64,000 bases of DNA. It comes from Frondihabitans sp. PAMC 28766 (GTDB taxonomy: Bacteria > Actinomycetota > Actinomycetes > Actinomycetales > Microbacteriaceae). Positions 41,978 to 51,874 of this stretch are shown one piece after another; the stretch's first letter is position 1; each line of letters begins with the position of its first letter. The DNA lies in NCBI RefSeq assembly GCF_001577365.1, contig NZ_CP014513.1, positions 558,001 to 622,000 on the forward strand, given 5' to 3'. A model generated the notes under the pieces. It was given only the letters and a program-made list of their open reading frames with translations. It did no database searches and was not told where the DNA came from. The translations under genes were made by a program, and so were the position numbers.

Positions 41978-43324
41978 GTCGAGCAGCAGCGCCGGCTCTT
42001 CCATGACACTCGCGATGTCGGCGACGAAGCGCGAGGCGACGTCGCCGTCGACGACCCGGTGGTCGAACGAGGCACCGATGGTGGTGACCATGCGCGGGCG
42101 CACCTCGCCGTCGACGACCCAGGCCTTCTGCTTGATGGTGCCGAGCGCCACGATGGCGACCTCGCCGTCGTTGAGGATCGGCGTGCCGGTGTCCATGCCG
42201 AAGACGCCGATGTTGGTGATCGTGATCGTGCCCGAGGCGGTGTCGGCGGGCTGGGTCTTGCCGTCGCGGGCGGTGAGCGTCAGCTGCTCGAGCGCCTGAG
42301 CCAGCTCGAGGAGGCTCATCGACTGGGCCTCCTTGAGGTTCGGCACGATGAGCCCGCGGGGCGTTGCAGCGGCGATGCCGAGGTTGACGAAGTGCCTGAC
42401 CAGGATCTCCTCGTCGGTCCACTCCGAATTGACGGTGGGGTTGCGACGCACGGCCCAGATCACGGCCTTCGCCATGATGAGGAGCGGCGACACCTTGACC
42501 CCGGCGAACTGCGCAGAGCTCTTCAGCCGCGCGACGAACTCCATCGTGCGGGTGGCGTCGACGTCGACGAAGAGGCTGACGTGCGGGGCCGTGAAGGCGC
42601 TCGACACCATTGCCGTGGCGATCGCCTTTCGCACGCCCTTGACCGGGATGCGCTCGATCCGCTCATCGCCCCACTCGGGTGTCTCGATGTTGTGGAAGAC
42701 GCTCGCCTGGCGAGCGTGCCGGATCACGTCGTCCCGGGTGGTCTCGCCGGCGAGGCCGGTCGGCTCGACGACGGCGAGGTCGACGCCGAGGTCTTTGGCG
42801 AGCTTGCGGATCGGCGGCTTCACGACGACGGGCTGCGCGGAGGCGGCCGGCACGCTGGCCGGGCGGCGGCGTTTCTCTTCGGCGACGCGCTGCACTCGGG
42901 CGTCGGCTTCGCCCTTCGAGACGCGACGGCGACGCGTGGCGAGGTGGGCGCCCGTGATCCCGTAGCCGACGAGCACGGCGCCGGACTCTTCGTCTTCGAG
43001 GAGGGCCGTGGACGAAGCCGGGTCTTCGGCCTCGAGGACGTCGTCGGCTGGGGTGCGCGGCACCTCGCCGCACGAGACGGTGATGATGGCCGCGCCGACG
43101 TCGACGGTCTGGCCGACCTCGACCAGGATCTCGCCGACCACGCCGGCGAACGGCGACGGCAGCTCGACGAGCGACTTGGCGGTCTCGATCTCGACGATCA
43201 CCTGGTTCAGCACGATGGTGTCGCCGGGCGCGACCTTCCACTCGACGATCTCGGCCTCGGTGAGGCCCTCTCCGACATCGGGGAGGTGGAAGACGCTGTC
43301 GGCGACGGGTGTGACGGTGGTCAT
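41975..43324 (-). CDS. bkdC: Dihydrolipoamide acyltransferase (E2) of a branched-chain 2-oxoacid dehydrogenase
   Basis: The 449-residue E2 core of a 2-oxoacid dehydrogenase complex, moving the acyl group from E1 to coenzyme A. One lipoyl domain at the N terminus has [15 protein letters not shown] with the lipoylated Lys. An E1/E3-binding domain follows ([20 protein letters not shown]). The catalytic domain ends [20 protein letters not shown] with the HRxxDG active site. It is the last gene of E1alpha-E1beta-E2. A single lipoyl domain and separate E1alpha/E1beta point to the branched-chain type rather than AceE-type pyruvate dehydrogenase. No E3 gene is present here. Confidence 0.92.
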   Translation of the reverse strand: MTTVTPVADSVFHLPDVGEGLTEAEIVEWKVAPGDTIVLNQVIVEIETAKSLVELPSPFAGVVGEILVEVGQTVDVGAAIITVSCGEVPRTPADDVLEAEDPASSTALLEDEESGAVLVGYGITGAHLATRRRRVSKGEADARVQRVAEEKRRRPASVPAASAQPVVVKPPIRKLAKDLGVDLAVVEPTGLAGETTRDDVIRHARQASVFHNIETPEWGDERIERIPVKGVRKAIATAMVSSAFTAPHVSLFVDVDATRTMEFVARLKSSAQFAGVKVSPLLIMAKAVIWAVRRNPTVNSEWTDEEILVRHFVNLGIAAATPRGLIVPNLKEAQSMSLLELAQALEQLTLTARDGKTQPADTASGTITITNIGVFGMDTGTPILNDGEVAIVALGTIKQKAWVVDGEVRPRMVTTIGASFDHRVVDGDVASRFVADIASVMEEPALLLD

Positions 43325-43344
43325 GGGTGCTCCTCGGGCCGGGG

Positions 43345-44366
43345 CTAGTAGGCGAGCGCGCGGTCGACGGCCTCGAGCACGCGGTCCGCGTCGGGCAGGT
43401 AGTCGGACTCCAGCTTGGCTGGGGGAAGGGGGTGTCGAAGGCCGAGACTCGCAGCACGGGGGCTTCGAGCGAGTAGAAGGCCTTCTCGGCGACGGTGGCG
43501 GCGATCTCGGAGCCGACCGACACGGATCCTGGTGCCTCTTGCGCCACCACGAGACGGCCGGTCTTGCGGACGGATTCGAGGATCGGGCCGTAGTCGACCG
43601 GCGAGAGCGAGCGGAGGTCGACGACCTCGATCGAGATGCCCTCGTCGGCGGCGATCTCGGCAGCCTGCAGCAGCACGCCGACCATCGCCCCGTGGCCGAG
43701 CACGGTGACCTCGGTGCCGAGACGCACCACGCGGCTCGCGTGCAGCGGCACGCCGGCAGCGCGGAAGTCGACGGGGCCCTTCGGCCAGTACCGGCTCTTC
43801 GGCTCGAAGAACATCACCGGGTCGTCCGACCGGATCGCCTCCTGGATCATCCAATAGGCGTCGTGCGGGGTCGACGGGCTCACCGACCGGAGACCGGCGG
43901 TGTGCGCGAAGTAGGCCTCGGGGCTCTCCTGGTGGTGCTCGACGGCGCCGATGTGACCGCCGTAGGGCACCCGGATCACGACGGGCATCGCCTGCCGGCC
44001 CTCGTGCCGGTTCTGCAGCTTGGCCAGCTGCGACGTGATCTGGTCGAAGCCGGGGAAGATGAAGCCGTCGAACTGGATCTCGCAGACGGGCCGGAAGCCG
44101 TGCATGGCCAGGCCGATCGCGGTGCCGACGATGCCCGACTCGGCCAGGGGCGTGTCGATCACGCGGCGGCGACCGAACTCGGTCTGCAGCCCCTCGGTGA
44201 CGCGGAAGACGCCCCCGAGCGTGCCGATGTCCTCGCCCATGAGCAGCACTCGCGGGTCGTCGAGCATCGCCTGGCGCAGGCCCGCGTTGATCGCGCGACC
44301 GAGCGGCAGGATCTCAGTGCCGGGCGCTTCCGCCTCGACCAGGGGTGTCTCGATGATGTCGGTCAT
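43345..44366 (-). CDS. bkdB: 2-oxoacid dehydrogenase E1 beta subunit, interrupted by a frameshift
   Basis: The thiamine-diphosphate-dependent E1 beta subunit that decarboxylates 2-oxo acids with E1 alpha. Family segments are [48 protein letters not shown]-like [17 protein letters not shown], and [20 protein letters not shown]. Near the C terminus, at SAFDTPFP, the frame is lost in the G-run 43422-43426; [20 protein letters not shown] continues in another frame to 43345. One extra base in that run restores 340 residues. The ATG at 44366 overlaps the E1 alpha stop by four bases. The break may be a sequencing error. Confidence 0.9.
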
Positions 44367-45544
44367 GCGTGCCCTCCGAACGAGGCCTCGTAGTCGGCGA
44401 ACCACTGCTTCTGCTCGTCGATGCGCGGGTGGGGCTCGGAGTAGACATGGTCGAACATGAGGTCGGCCGACGGCTTCTCGAGAGCCAGGGTGCGCTTGCG
44501 GACGTCTTCGGCCAGGTCGCAGGCCTCGTCGTCGAGCTCGGCGAAGAAGGCGTCGCTCTCGCCGCGCGAGCGGAGATACTTCTCGAACCGGACGATCGGG
44601 TCGCGTGCGATCCACGACTGCAGCTCGTCGTCGGTGCGGTACTTGGTGGGATCGTCGGACGTCGTGTGCGCGCCGATCCGGTAGGTCAGAGCCTCGATGA
44701 AGCGCGGGCCGCCGCCGGATCGCGCCGCGTCGAGGTCGCGCTTCGAGACCGCGTAGCTCGCGAGCACGTCGTTGCCGTCGATCTGCGTCGACGGGATGCC
44801 GAAGCCCTCGCCGCGCAGATAGAGCGGGGTACGCGACTGCGTCGTGACGGGCACAGAGATCGCCCAGTGGTTGTTCTGGAGGAAGAACACCTGCGGGGTC
44901 TGGAAGCTCGCTGCGAAGACGAGCGCCTCACTGACGTCGCCTTGGCTGGTGGCGCCGTCGCCGAAGTAGGTGATGACCGCGCGATCCTGCTCGGAGTCGC
45001 CCGTGGCCTGTTCGCCGTCGAGCACCATGCCCATGGCGTAGCCGGTCGCGTGCAGGGTCTGCGAGCCGATCACCAGGGTGTAGAGGTGGAAGTTCTGGTG
45101 CTCTGCCGGGTCCCAGCCGCCGTGCGTCGTGCCGCGCAGGAGGCGGATCACGTCGACGGGGTCGATGCCCCGGGCGATGCCGACCGCGTGCTCGCGGTAG
45201 GAGGGGAAGATGTGGTCGTTCGGGCGGAGGGCGTGGGCGGAGCCGACCTGAGCGGCCTCCTGCCCGTGGCTCGGAACCCAGAGGGCGAGCTGGCCCTGGC
45301 GCTGGAGGTTGCCGGCCTCGTCGTCGAAACGTCTCGTGACGACCATGTCACGGTGGAGACGACGAAGGGCGTCGTCGTCGAGGGCGTCGATGAGGGGCAT
45401 CAGCTCGTCGGCGGCGTCGCTCGGCTGGACGACACCGTCGGGGTCGAGAATGCGGACCGCAGGGGGAGCGTGGCCCGGGGCGGACCAGGTGGTCGGCGCG
45501 GCCGGGCTGAACGGCTGGTCGGGCACCTTTTCATGCGAAGACAT
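44363..45544 (-). CDS. bkdA: 2-oxoacid dehydrogenase E1 alpha subunit
   Basis: The 393-residue thiamine-diphosphate-binding subunit. It contains the ThDP motif FGDGATSQGDVSEALVFAAS followed by VFFLQNNHWAISVP, the phosphorylation-loop-like YRIGAHTTSDDPTKYR, and the N-terminal HGQEAAQVGSAHALRPNDHI. This layout matches branched-chain E1 alpha better than pyruvate E1 alpha. It is the first gene of the operon. An aminotransferase gene ends 35 bases upstream on the same strand, consistent with transamination followed by oxidative decarboxylation of amino acids. The product acyl-CoAs could prime branched-chain fatty acids. Confidence 0.92.
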   Translation of the reverse strand: MSSHEKVPDQPFSPAAPTTWSAPGHAPPAVRILDPDGVVQPSDAADELMPLIDALDDDALRRLHRDMVVTRRFDDEAGNLQRQGQLALWVPSHGQEAAQVGSAHALRPNDHIFPSYREHAVGIARGIDPVDVIRLLRGTTHGGWDPAEHQNFHLYTLVIGSQTLHATGYAMGMVLDGEQATGDSEQDRAVITYFGDGATSQGDVSEALVFAASFQTPQVFFLQNNHWAISVPVTTQSRTPLYLRGEGFGIPSTQIDGNDVLASYAVSKRDLDAARSGGGPRFIEALTYRIGAHTTSDDPTKYRTDDELQSWIARDPIVRFEKYLRSRGESDAFFAELDDEACDLAEDVRKRTLALEKPSADLMFDHVYSEPHPRIDEQKQWFADYEASFGGHA

Positions 45545-45579
45545 GCGGAAGAGCCTATAGGCGGGGTACGCGCGGTGCC

Positions 45580-46644
45580 CTAGAGGGTGCGGACAACCTC
45601 CTGGGCGGCACCTAGGAGTTTGTCGACAGAAGCCGTCTCGCCGATCGAGATGCGCAGACCCTCCGGGGCGAATGCGCGCACGATGATGCCCGCCTTCTCG
45701 AAGACCTCGGCCGCGTGAGCCGTCTGGTCGCCTGTCGGCAGCCAGATGAAGTTGGCCTGCGAGCGCGGCAGCTGCCAGCCCTGGTCGGCCAGGGCCTGCC
45801 AGACGCGGTCGCGCAGTCGGGTGATGCGCCCGACGCGTTCGAGCAGTTCGTCTTCGTGCTCGAGCGACGCGATGGCGGCCTGCTGGCCGATGCCGGTCAC
45901 CGACAGCGGGATCGCCGTCGAGCGTGCGGCGTCCAGCACGTAGGCCGGGCCGATCGCGTAGCCGACCCGGAGGCCCGCGAGGCCGTACGCCTTCGAGAAC
46001 GTGCGCAGCACGACGAGGTTGGGGTGACGCTCGAGCAGCGACTCGCCGTTGACGGCGTCGGGGTCGGTGACGAACTCGACGTAGGCCTCGTCGAGCAGCA
46101 CGAGCACGGTCTCGGGGACCTTCGCCATGAAGGTCTCGAACTCGTGGGTGGTGACGATCTCACCGGTCGGGTTGTTGGGCGAGCAGACCACCACGATGCG
46201 CGTGCGCTCGGTGATCGACGCAGCCATGGCGTCGAGGTCGTGGCCGCCGTCGGGCCGGTTCGGCACCTGGATGCTGTCGGCACCGGTCACGGTGACGAGA
46301 CCCGGGTACGCCTCGAAGGACCGCCACGAGTACACGACCTCGTCGCCCGGCTTCGCGGCTGCCAGGAACAGCTGCGACAGGATCGCGACGGAGCCGGCCC
46401 CCACGTGCACCTCGTCGGCGGTCACGCCGAAACGCTCGGCCAGCACGCGCCTCAGCTCGACCGCCGCCGCGTCGGGGTAGCGGTTGACCTGCAGCGAGTC
46501 CCGCAGCACGTCGAGCACCGCGGGCAGCGGGTCGAAGGGGTTCTCGTTCGACGACAGCTTGAAGGCGGAAGGATCGGCCTGACGACCCTGACGGTAGGGC
46601 GGAAGTGCGGCGATCTCAGGGCGGAGGCGGACAGGAGCGGACAC
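45580..46644 (-). CDS. Histidinol-phosphate / aromatic aminotransferase (HisC family)
   Basis: A 354-residue fold-type I pyridoxal-phosphate aminotransferase. It has [48 protein letters not shown] and the PLP lysine in [38 protein letters not shown] follows, with the substrate-carboxylate Arg. The family includes HisC for histidine synthesis and Pat for phenylalanine/tyrosine; no his genes are nearby. Position next to the branched-chain dehydrogenase operon favours an amino-acid transaminase role. The ATG at 46644 is followed directly by the typical [16 protein letters not shown] start. Confidence 0.87.
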   Translation of the reverse strand: MSAPVRLRPEIAALPPYRQGRQADPSAFKLSSNENPFDPLPAVLDVLRDSLQVNRYPDAAAVELRRVLAERFGVTADEVHVGAGSVAILSQLFLAAAKPGDEVVYSWRSFEAYPGLVTVTGADSIQVPNRPDGGHDLDAMAASITERTRIVVVCSPNNPTGEIVTTHEFETFMAKVPETVLVLLDEAYVEFVTDPDAVNGESLLERHPNLVVLRTFSKAYGLAGLRVGYAIGPAYVLDAARSTAIPLSVTGIGQQAAIASLEHEDELLERVGRITRLRDRVWQALADQGWQLPRSQANFIWLPTGDQTAHAAEVFEKAGIIVRAFAPEGLRISIGETASVDKLLGAAQEVVRTL

Positions 46645-46697
46645 ATCTCAAGCCTACGGGCTACCGGGCGACGCCCGCGGTGGGCATAGTGGTGCGC

Positions 46698-47102
46698 ATG
46701 CGTTTCTTCGTGAGGCTGGTCATCAACGCCGTGGCCCTCTGGTTCACCACCTACATCGTGCACGGTATCCACGTGAAATCGTTCGGCGACGGGTCGATCG
46801 TGCCGACCGTGCTGACCTATCTTCTCGTCGCCTTCATCTTCGGCATCGTCAACGGCATCGTCGGCACCGTCATCAAAGTCGTCGCCTTCCCCCTTTACAT
46901 CCTGACCCTCGGGCTGATCTCGTTCGTGATCAACGGGATCCTGCTGATCGTCGTGGCCTGGATCTCGGGGCTGATCGGATTCGGGCTCACCGTCGACAAT
47001 CTCGGCTGGGGCATCGTCGGGGCGCTGGTACTGGCGATCCTGGGCTGGCTCATCGGCATCGTGCTGCGCCCGCTCTTCGGCAACGTGCGCGCTCGGGCCT
47101 GA
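46698..47102 (+). CDS. Phage holin family 4-like (YvlD) membrane protein
   Basis: A 134-residue membrane protein with four helices: MRFFVRLVINAVALWFTTYI, VLTYLLVAFIFGIVNGIVGT, VVAFPLYILTLGLISFVING and LGWGIVGALVLAILGWLIGI. It belongs to the YvlD/Phage_holin_4_2 family, which despite its name is chromosomal and linked to envelope stress in firmicutes. The ATG at 46698 is preferred to upstream in-frame starts, which would add an Arg/Gly-rich stretch. No other phage genes are near. It precedes the phosphatase gene by six bases and probably shares its transcript. Confidence 0.85.
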   Translation: MRFFVRLVINAVALWFTTYIVHGIHVKSFGDGSIVPTVLTYLLVAFIFGIVNGIVGTVIKVVAFPLYILTLGLISFVINGILLIVVAWISGLIGFGLTVDNLGWGIVGALVLAILGWLIGIVLRPLFGNVRARA

Positions 47103-47108
47103 CCGCAG

Positions 47109-47680
47109 ATGGCGTTCCCCGACGACGACTTCGACGACACCGCGGCGCTGGGGCCTCAACCCGCTCCGCCGCTCTTCCGCATCGTGTTCGTCTGCACCGG
47201 CAACATCTGCCGGTCGCCGATGGCCGAAGTGGTCTTCCGCGCACGGGTCGCCGAGACGGGCTTCGCGGGGCGGGTCGTCGTGGGGTCGCGCGGCACCGGC
47301 GACTGGCACGTGGGCGAGCATGCCGACTCGCGCACGATCGAGGCGCTCTCGCGCCGCGGGTACGATGGTTCGAGGCACCGGGCGAAGCAGTTCGAGGCCG
47401 CGGACTTCGGTGACCACGACCTCGTGGTGGCCTTCGATCGCGGCCAGGAGCGCATCCTCAAGGCGTGGCGCCCACCGAGACCGACCGGTCGAAAGTGCAG
47501 CTGCTGCTGAGCTTCGATCGCGACGGTCAGGCGAAACGGGCCGGCGACGGCACCGACGTGCCCGACCCCTATTACTCCGATGCCGCCATGTTCGAGGCCG
47601 TCCTCGACATGGTCGAGCACGCCTCGACGGCGCTCTTCCGGCAGATCGAACCAGCACTACGACAAGGGTCCCACCAATGA
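47109..47680 (+). CDS. Low-molecular-weight protein tyrosine phosphatase, interrupted by a frameshift
   Basis: A cytoplasmic phosphatase removing phosphate from protein tyrosine or arginine. The P-loop is FVCTGNICRSPMAEVVF (CX5RS) near residue 30. The loop GYDGSRHRAKQFEAADFGDH follows, and the general-acid segment VPDPYYSDAAMFEAVLDMVE is downstream. The frame is lost at the GG 47467-47468 (RILKAW); APTETDRSKVQLLLSFDRDG continues in another frame. One extra G restores a 190-residue protein with the acid loop in place. The stop overlaps the purB start by four bases. The break may be a sequencing error. Confidence 0.88.
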
Positions 47681-49128
47681 GCCTCCCCGCTGCGCCTCTC
47701 CCCAACGCACCTCTCCCCACTGCGCCTCTCCCCTCTGCGCCTCTCCCCTCTGCGCCTCTCCCCCCTCAGCCTCTCTCACCCCTCGACGGCCGCTACCGCC
47801 CCGCGGTCGAAGGGCTGACTGCCTTCCTCAGCGAGGCCGGGCTCAACCGGGCCCGCGTACACGTCGAGGTCGAGTGGCTCATCGATCAGACCGACCGCTC
47901 TTTCGCAGGATCCGCACCGCTCACCGAGGCGCAGAAGGCCGCGCTCCGTGCCGTGGTCGCCGACTTCGGACAGAAGGACATCGACGAGCTCGCCGTGTTC
48001 GAGGCCACCACCCGCCACGACGTGAAGGCCGTCGAGTACTACGTGCGAGCCCGCCTCGCCGAGCTCGGCCTCGACGGCGTCGCCGAGCTGACCCACTTCG
48101 CGGCGACGAGCGAAGACATCAACAACCTCTCGTACGCGCTCACCGTCAAGCAGGCGCTCTTCGAGGTGTGGCTGCCGCGGTTCGACGGCGTCGTCGCGCT
48201 CTTCTCCTCCCTGGCCTCCTCCGAGGCGGCGACGCCGATGCTGTCGCACACGCACGGGCAACCGGCGACGCCGACCACGGTCGGCAAGGAGTTCGCGGTC
48301 TACGCGTATCGGCTCGGCCGCATCCGATCGCAGATCGCGACATCGGAGTTCCTCGGCAAGTTCTCGGGGGCCACCGGCACGTACTCGGCCCACCTCGCGG
48401 CGGCGCCCGATCTCGACTGGCCCACCGTCTCGCGATCCTTCGTCGAGGGTCTCGGCCTCACCTGGAACCCGCTGACCACTCAGATCGAGTCGCACGACTG
48501 GCAGGCCGAGCTGTACTCGCGCGTCGCCCACGCCAACCGCGTGCTCCACAACGTCGCCACCGACATCTGGACGTACATCTCGATGGGCTACATCACGCAG
48601 ATCCCCGTGAAAGGCGCCACCGGGTCGTCGACGATGCCCCACAAGATCAACCCGATCCGGTTCGAGAACGCCGAGGCCAACCTCGAGATCTCGTCGGCGC
48701 TCTTCGCGTCGCTCGCCGAGACGCTCGTCACCTCGCGAATGCAGCGCGACCTCACCGACTCGTCGGCGCAGCGCAACATCGGCGTCGCCTTCGGCCACTC
48801 GCTGCTCGCTCTCGACAACATCGCGCGCGGCCTCGCCGAGATCTCGATCAACTCCGCGGCCATGGCCGCTGATCTCGACGGCAACTGGGAGGTGCTGGCC
48901 GAGGCGATCCAGACCGTCGTCCGCGCCGAGATCACCGCCGGGCGCTCGTCCATCAGCGACCCCTACGCGATGCTCAAAGAGTTGACCCGCGGGCACCGGG
49001 TCGGCCAGGCCGAGCTTGTCGCGTTCGTCGAGGGGCTCGACATCGGCGACGAGGCGAAGGCGCGGCTCGTGGCGCTCACGCCGGGCACGTACACGGGGCT
49101 TGCCGCCTCGCTCGTCCAATACCTGTAG
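47677..49128 (+). CDS. purB: Adenylosuccinate lyase
   Basis: The 483-residue lyase that splits SAICAR and adenylosuccinate to release fumarate in purine synthesis. Family features are LSPLDGRYRPAVEGLTAFLS, TTRHDVKAVEYYVRARLAEL, HFAATSEDINNLSYAL, LSHTHGQPATPTTVGKE and the fumarase-superfamily signature GSSTMPHKINPIRFENAEAN with the catalytic Ser loop. The extreme N terminus is unusual: six 15-base tandem repeats encode APLPN-APLPT-APLPS-type units (residues 6-35) before the normal PLSPLDGRYR start. The ATG at 47677 overlaps the phosphatase stop. Confidence 0.95.
   Translation: MSLPAAPLPNAPLPTAPLPSAPLPSAPLPPQPLSPLDGRYRPAVEGLTAFLSEAGLNRARVHVEVEWLIDQTDRSFAGSAPLTEAQKAALRAVVADFGQKDIDELAVFEATTRHDVKAVEYYVRARLAELGLDGVAELTHFAATSEDINNLSYALTVKQALFEVWLPRFDGVVALFSSLASSEAATPMLSHTHGQPATPTTVGKEFAVYAYRLGRIRSQIATSEFLGKFSGATGTYSAHLAAAPDLDWPTVSRSFVEGLGLTWNPLTTQIESHDWQAELYSRVAHANRVLHNVATDIWTYISMGYITQIPVKGATGSSTMPHKINPIRFENAEANLEISSALFASLAETLVTSRMQRDLTDSSAQRNIGVAFGHSLLALDNIARGLAEISINSAAMAADLDGNWEVLAEAIQTVVRAEITAGRSSISDPYAMLKELTRGHRVGQAELVAFVEGLDIGDEAKARLVALTPGTYTGLAASLVQYL
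47691..47780. repeat. 15-bp tandem repeat encoding the purB N-terminal tail
   Basis: Six units of 15 bases, consensus TGCGCCTCTCCCCTC, run from 47691 to 47780; units 3 and 4 are identical. They encode repeated APLPS-type pentapeptides. Unit-number change keeps the reading frame, so the tail can vary in length without breaking purB. Confidence 0.9.
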
Positions 49129-49256
49129 CGCTCGCTGCGCCGGCAGGCGACGCGTCGCTGAGCACGGTGAGAGGCAAGGCGGAGGAGCCGGTTCATGGCG
49201 GAGCCCTCACCGGCGACGACGACGCCGCAGGTCGCCCCGCTCAGCGACGCGAGGGT

Positions 49257-49562
49257 CTAGTGGCCGCGGGGGAGGTCGCGCGGCGGTAGGTCGCCCTCGT
49301 CGGGGTCTTCGAGCAGTCCTTTGACGCGGCCGTTGGCGTCGGTGACCTCGGCCCGCTCGACGGAGTTGGGCTTGGAGGCGAGCGAGAGCATGGCGAGAAC
49401 GACGAGGCCGACGATGAACGCGATGCCGAGGAAGATCGCAGACAGGACCGGCTGACGTGTCGACAGCAGCACGATCAGGCCCGTGAAGAGGCCGAACACG
49501 CCGGCCATGCCGAGCAGCTCCATCGGCCTCAGCCGCTCGTGCCTGGTGGGGTTGTCGGTCAT
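49257..49562 (-). CDS. Small two-helix membrane protein of unknown function
   Basis: A 101-residue protein with two adjacent helices (ELLGMAGVFGLFTGLIVLLS; LSAIFLGIAFIVGLVVLAML) and a hydrophilic C-terminal tail of about 40 residues (RAEVTDANGRVKGLLEDPDE). The ATG at 49562 overlaps the stop of the upstream membrane-protein gene by four bases (ATGA), so the two are coupled. It converges on purB with 128 bases between them. No family is recognised. Confidence 0.75.
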   Translation of the reverse strand: MTDNPTRHERLRPMELLGMAGVFGLFTGLIVLLSTRQPVLSAIFLGIAFIVGLVVLAMLSLASKPNSVERAEVTDANGRVKGLLEDPDEGDLPPRDLPRGH

Positions 49563-50224
49563 GATCTGTGTGCTCCGTCGATGGGGGTGTCGCCTGGCGA
49601 GGCGGCCAGTGCGGCCTCAGGCGAGTTCGTCTGCCATTTGAGCGAGAGGCCCTGGATGACGAGGAACACGCCGACGAGGGCGCCGTAGGCCCCGACGATG
49701 CCCACGAGGATCGTGGACGAGGTGAGACTGCCGGGAACGTGCTCGATGCCGCCGAACGGCTTGTCGTAGTCGGTCGGCACGACGAGGTAGACGATGCCCA
49801 GCACCAGCGTGGTGCCGCCGAGCAGCATCCAGTCTCGCGCGAGCCCGGAGCGTCGACGGCGACGCAGACCTGCGAAGAGCTCGATGACACCGGCGATGAC
49901 GGCCCAGCCGGTGACGAGTGCGACGAGCGTGGTGAGACCGAGGCCGTGGAAGATCAGGGCGAGCGCGCCGAAGACGACACCGACTGCGCCCTGCACGATG
50001 AAGAGCGTGCGGCTCGTCCGGTCGTCGAGCCAGCGGTATGAGCCGAGGCCCAGGAGGATGCCACCGGCGACGGTGGTCGCGCCGAAGACAGGCAGCCCGA
50101 CCGCGGCCGAGTGGTTGTTCACGAACGTCGTGACCATACCGAGCACCAGGAAGGGGATCGCCCGGAGGACGGGGACGGGCCAGTACCGCGCGTCGGATGC
50201 CGCGTCGTGCTGAATTGCCGTCAC
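49559..50224 (-). CDS. Multi-pass membrane protein (possibly DUF308/HdeD-like)
   Basis: A 221-residue protein with about six helices: RAIPFLVLGMVTTFVNNHSA, TTVAGGILLGLGSYRWLDDR, RTLFIVQGAVGVVFGALALI, LTTLVALVTGWAVIAGVIEL, DWMLLGGTTLVLGIVYLVVP and TILVGIVGAYGALVGVFLVI. The even spacing of paired helices, with the GWAVIAGVIELFAGL stretch, resembles HdeD/DUF308 proteins, but the assignment is tentative. The GTG at 50224 is the start. It is divergent from the desaturase gene and coupled to the small protein downstream. Confidence 0.72.
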   Translation of the reverse strand: MTAIQHDAASDARYWPVPVLRAIPFLVLGMVTTFVNNHSAAVGLPVFGATTVAGGILLGLGSYRWLDDRTSRTLFIVQGAVGVVFGALALIFHGLGLTTLVALVTGWAVIAGVIELFAGLRRRRRSGLARDWMLLGGTTLVLGIVYLVVPTDYDKPFGGIEHVPGSLTSSTILVGIVGAYGALVGVFLVIQGLSLKWQTNSPEAALAASPGDTPIDGAHRS

Positions 50225-50307
50225 GATTCTTCTCTCGGGGGTGTAAGGGACGATCGAGTTTACCTCGGGCTTTCCTGTGCCCTGGCCCGCGGTCGCTCGA
50301 ACCCGAG

Positions 50308-50361
50308 GGGACTCTTCGCAGGATCGCGCGTGCGCGCGCGAGCCGGAAGGCTGAGAGTCCC
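50308..50361. other. Imperfect hairpin in the divergent gap before the desaturase gene
   Basis: GGGACTCT (50308-50315) and AGAGTCCC (50354-50361) flank 38 bases containing an alternating GCGCGTGCGCGCGCG tract. The hairpin lies in the 256-base gap between the divergent membrane-protein and desaturase genes. A TTGACG (50410) further downstream may be the desaturase -35, which would leave this hairpin outside the transcript. Role unknown. Confidence 0.4.
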
Positions 50362-50480
50362 GAACGGGGGTGGGTTTTTCTCTTCCGCTTCCCAGCGCCG
50401 TGCTCTACGTTGACGTCATCTGAACAAGAGCGTCTGCTCATCCCGGCGGCTGTGAAGTCGAACCCACCAGGGAGAGTCGC

Positions 50481-51659
50481 ATGTCTGCAATTGACTCTGT
50501 CCCCCTTTCCATCGCACCCCTGGTCCCCGGGTCCTCACGAACCACCTCCACTTCGACGCCACGCGTCCGCAACAGTGCCGAGCTGCCCGCGGGCTTCCGC
50601 GGCACCACCTCGGGCGAGACGTCGAAGCCGACGAACACGTACAACGTGCTGCTCTCCCGCGTCCGCGAGGCCGGGCTGCTGAAGCGCCGCACCGGCTTCT
50701 ACATCACCGTCTTCGTGATCGTCACCGCCTGCCTGGCCGCGGCCGTGACCGGCTCGTTCCTCATCGGCGACAGCTGGTTCCAGCTGCTGATCGCCGCCGG
50801 CATCGGCCTGATCTTCACGCAGTACGCCTTCCTGGCTCACGAGACCGCGCACCGCCAGGTGTTCGCCTCCGGCGCCCTGAGCGACCGCATCGGCCGCCTC
50901 CTCGCCGTCGGCGCCGTCGGCATGAGCTACTCGTGGTGGATGTCGAAGCACACCAAGCACCACGGCAACCCCAACACCATCGGGCGCGACACCGACATCG
51001 CCTTCGACACGGTGTCCTTCCTCGAGACCGACGCCGTCAAGCAGCGCGGCCTGATGCGCTGGTTCACTCAGCGCCAGGGCTACGCGTTCTTCCCGATCCT
51101 TCTGTTCGAAGGCGTGAACCTCCACGTCTCGTCGTACAAGACGATCTTCGGCAAGAAGAAGGTCGACAAACGCGCCTACGAGATCACTATGATCTCGATC
51201 CGCTTCGCGATCTACCTCGGCGTGATCTTCTACTTCCTCCCCCTCGGAATGGCGTTCGCCTTCATCGGCGTGCAGTTCGCGATCTTCGGCCTCTACATGG
51301 GCTCGGCGTTCGCGCCGAACCACATCGGCATGCCGATCATCCCCGAGAACAGCCGCGTCGACTTCCTGTCGAAGCAGGTGCTGACCAGCCGCAACGTCAC
51401 CGGCGGCCGGGTCATGACCCTTGCGATGGGCGGCCTCGACTACCAGGTCGAACACCACCTCTTCCCCAACATGGCCCGCCCCAACCTGCGGAAGGCCCGC
51501 GTGCTCGTCCGCGAGCACTGCGCCGAGCAGAAGGTGCCCTACACCGAGACCAGCCTCTGGGGCGCGTTCGGCCACGTGATCAGCTACCTCAACAAGGTCG
51601 GGCTAGCCGCGCGCCAGCCGTTCGACTGCCCGATGGCGGGCGAGTACAGACCCCGCTAG
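50481..51659 (+). CDS. Membrane fatty acid (acyl-CoA/lipid) desaturase
   Basis: A 392-residue di-iron membrane desaturase that puts a double bond into fatty acyl chains to keep membranes fluid. All three His boxes are present: HETAHRQ near residue 120, HTKHHGNPN near 154 and QVEHHLFPN near 322. Four to six helices surround them, including FYITVFVIVTACLAAAVTGS. The N-terminal ~55 residues are hydrophilic and Ser/Thr-rich. The ATG at 50481 follows GGGAGAG. It is monocistronic and ends in a hairpin with a T-rich tail. Position of the double bond cannot be read from sequence. Confidence 0.92.
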   Translation: MSAIDSVPLSIAPLVPGSSRTTSTSTPRVRNSAELPAGFRGTTSGETSKPTNTYNVLLSRVREAGLLKRRTGFYITVFVIVTACLAAAVTGSFLIGDSWFQLLIAAGIGLIFTQYAFLAHETAHRQVFASGALSDRIGRLLAVGAVGMSYSWWMSKHTKHHGNPNTIGRDTDIAFDTVSFLETDAVKQRGLMRWFTQRQGYAFFPILLFEGVNLHVSSYKTIFGKKKVDKRAYEITMISIRFAIYLGVIFYFLPLGMAFAFIGVQFAIFGLYMGSAFAPNHIGMPIIPENSRVDFLSKQVLTSRNVTGGRVMTLAMGGLDYQVEHHLFPNMARPNLRKARVLVREHCAEQKVPYTETSLWGAFGHVISYLNKVGLAARQPFDCPMAGEYRPR

Positions 51660-51682
51660 ACCACCCGCGACAGCAGGATCAC

Positions 51683-51720
51683 GAGGACGCGCCCTTTCGA
51701 GGACGCGTCCTCTTTCGTTG
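51683..51720. terminator. Hairpin terminator after the desaturase gene
   Basis: GAGGACGCG (51683-51691) and CGCGTCCTC (51704-51712) form the stem, followed by TTTCGTT. It lies 24 bases past the desaturase stop and is one of the few hairpins here with a T-rich tail. Confidence 0.7.
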
Positions 51721-51874
51721 CGAAATTCACGGCCAAGCCATAACGTATGCAGTGCCCGCTCACAGTGAAACGATTCATACGCATGGGACGGGCATCCACT
51801 GACGAGGACCGCTGCCGTTCCTTCCGTCGCACTGCTGCGGCCTCGCCTTCCCGTGAACTGGAGAACGGCAGACC

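Noticed and set aside
46698..47102. Prophage remnant suggested by the holin-family name
   Set aside because: YvlD-type proteins carry this label but are chromosomal; no phage structural, integrase or lysis genes are nearby.
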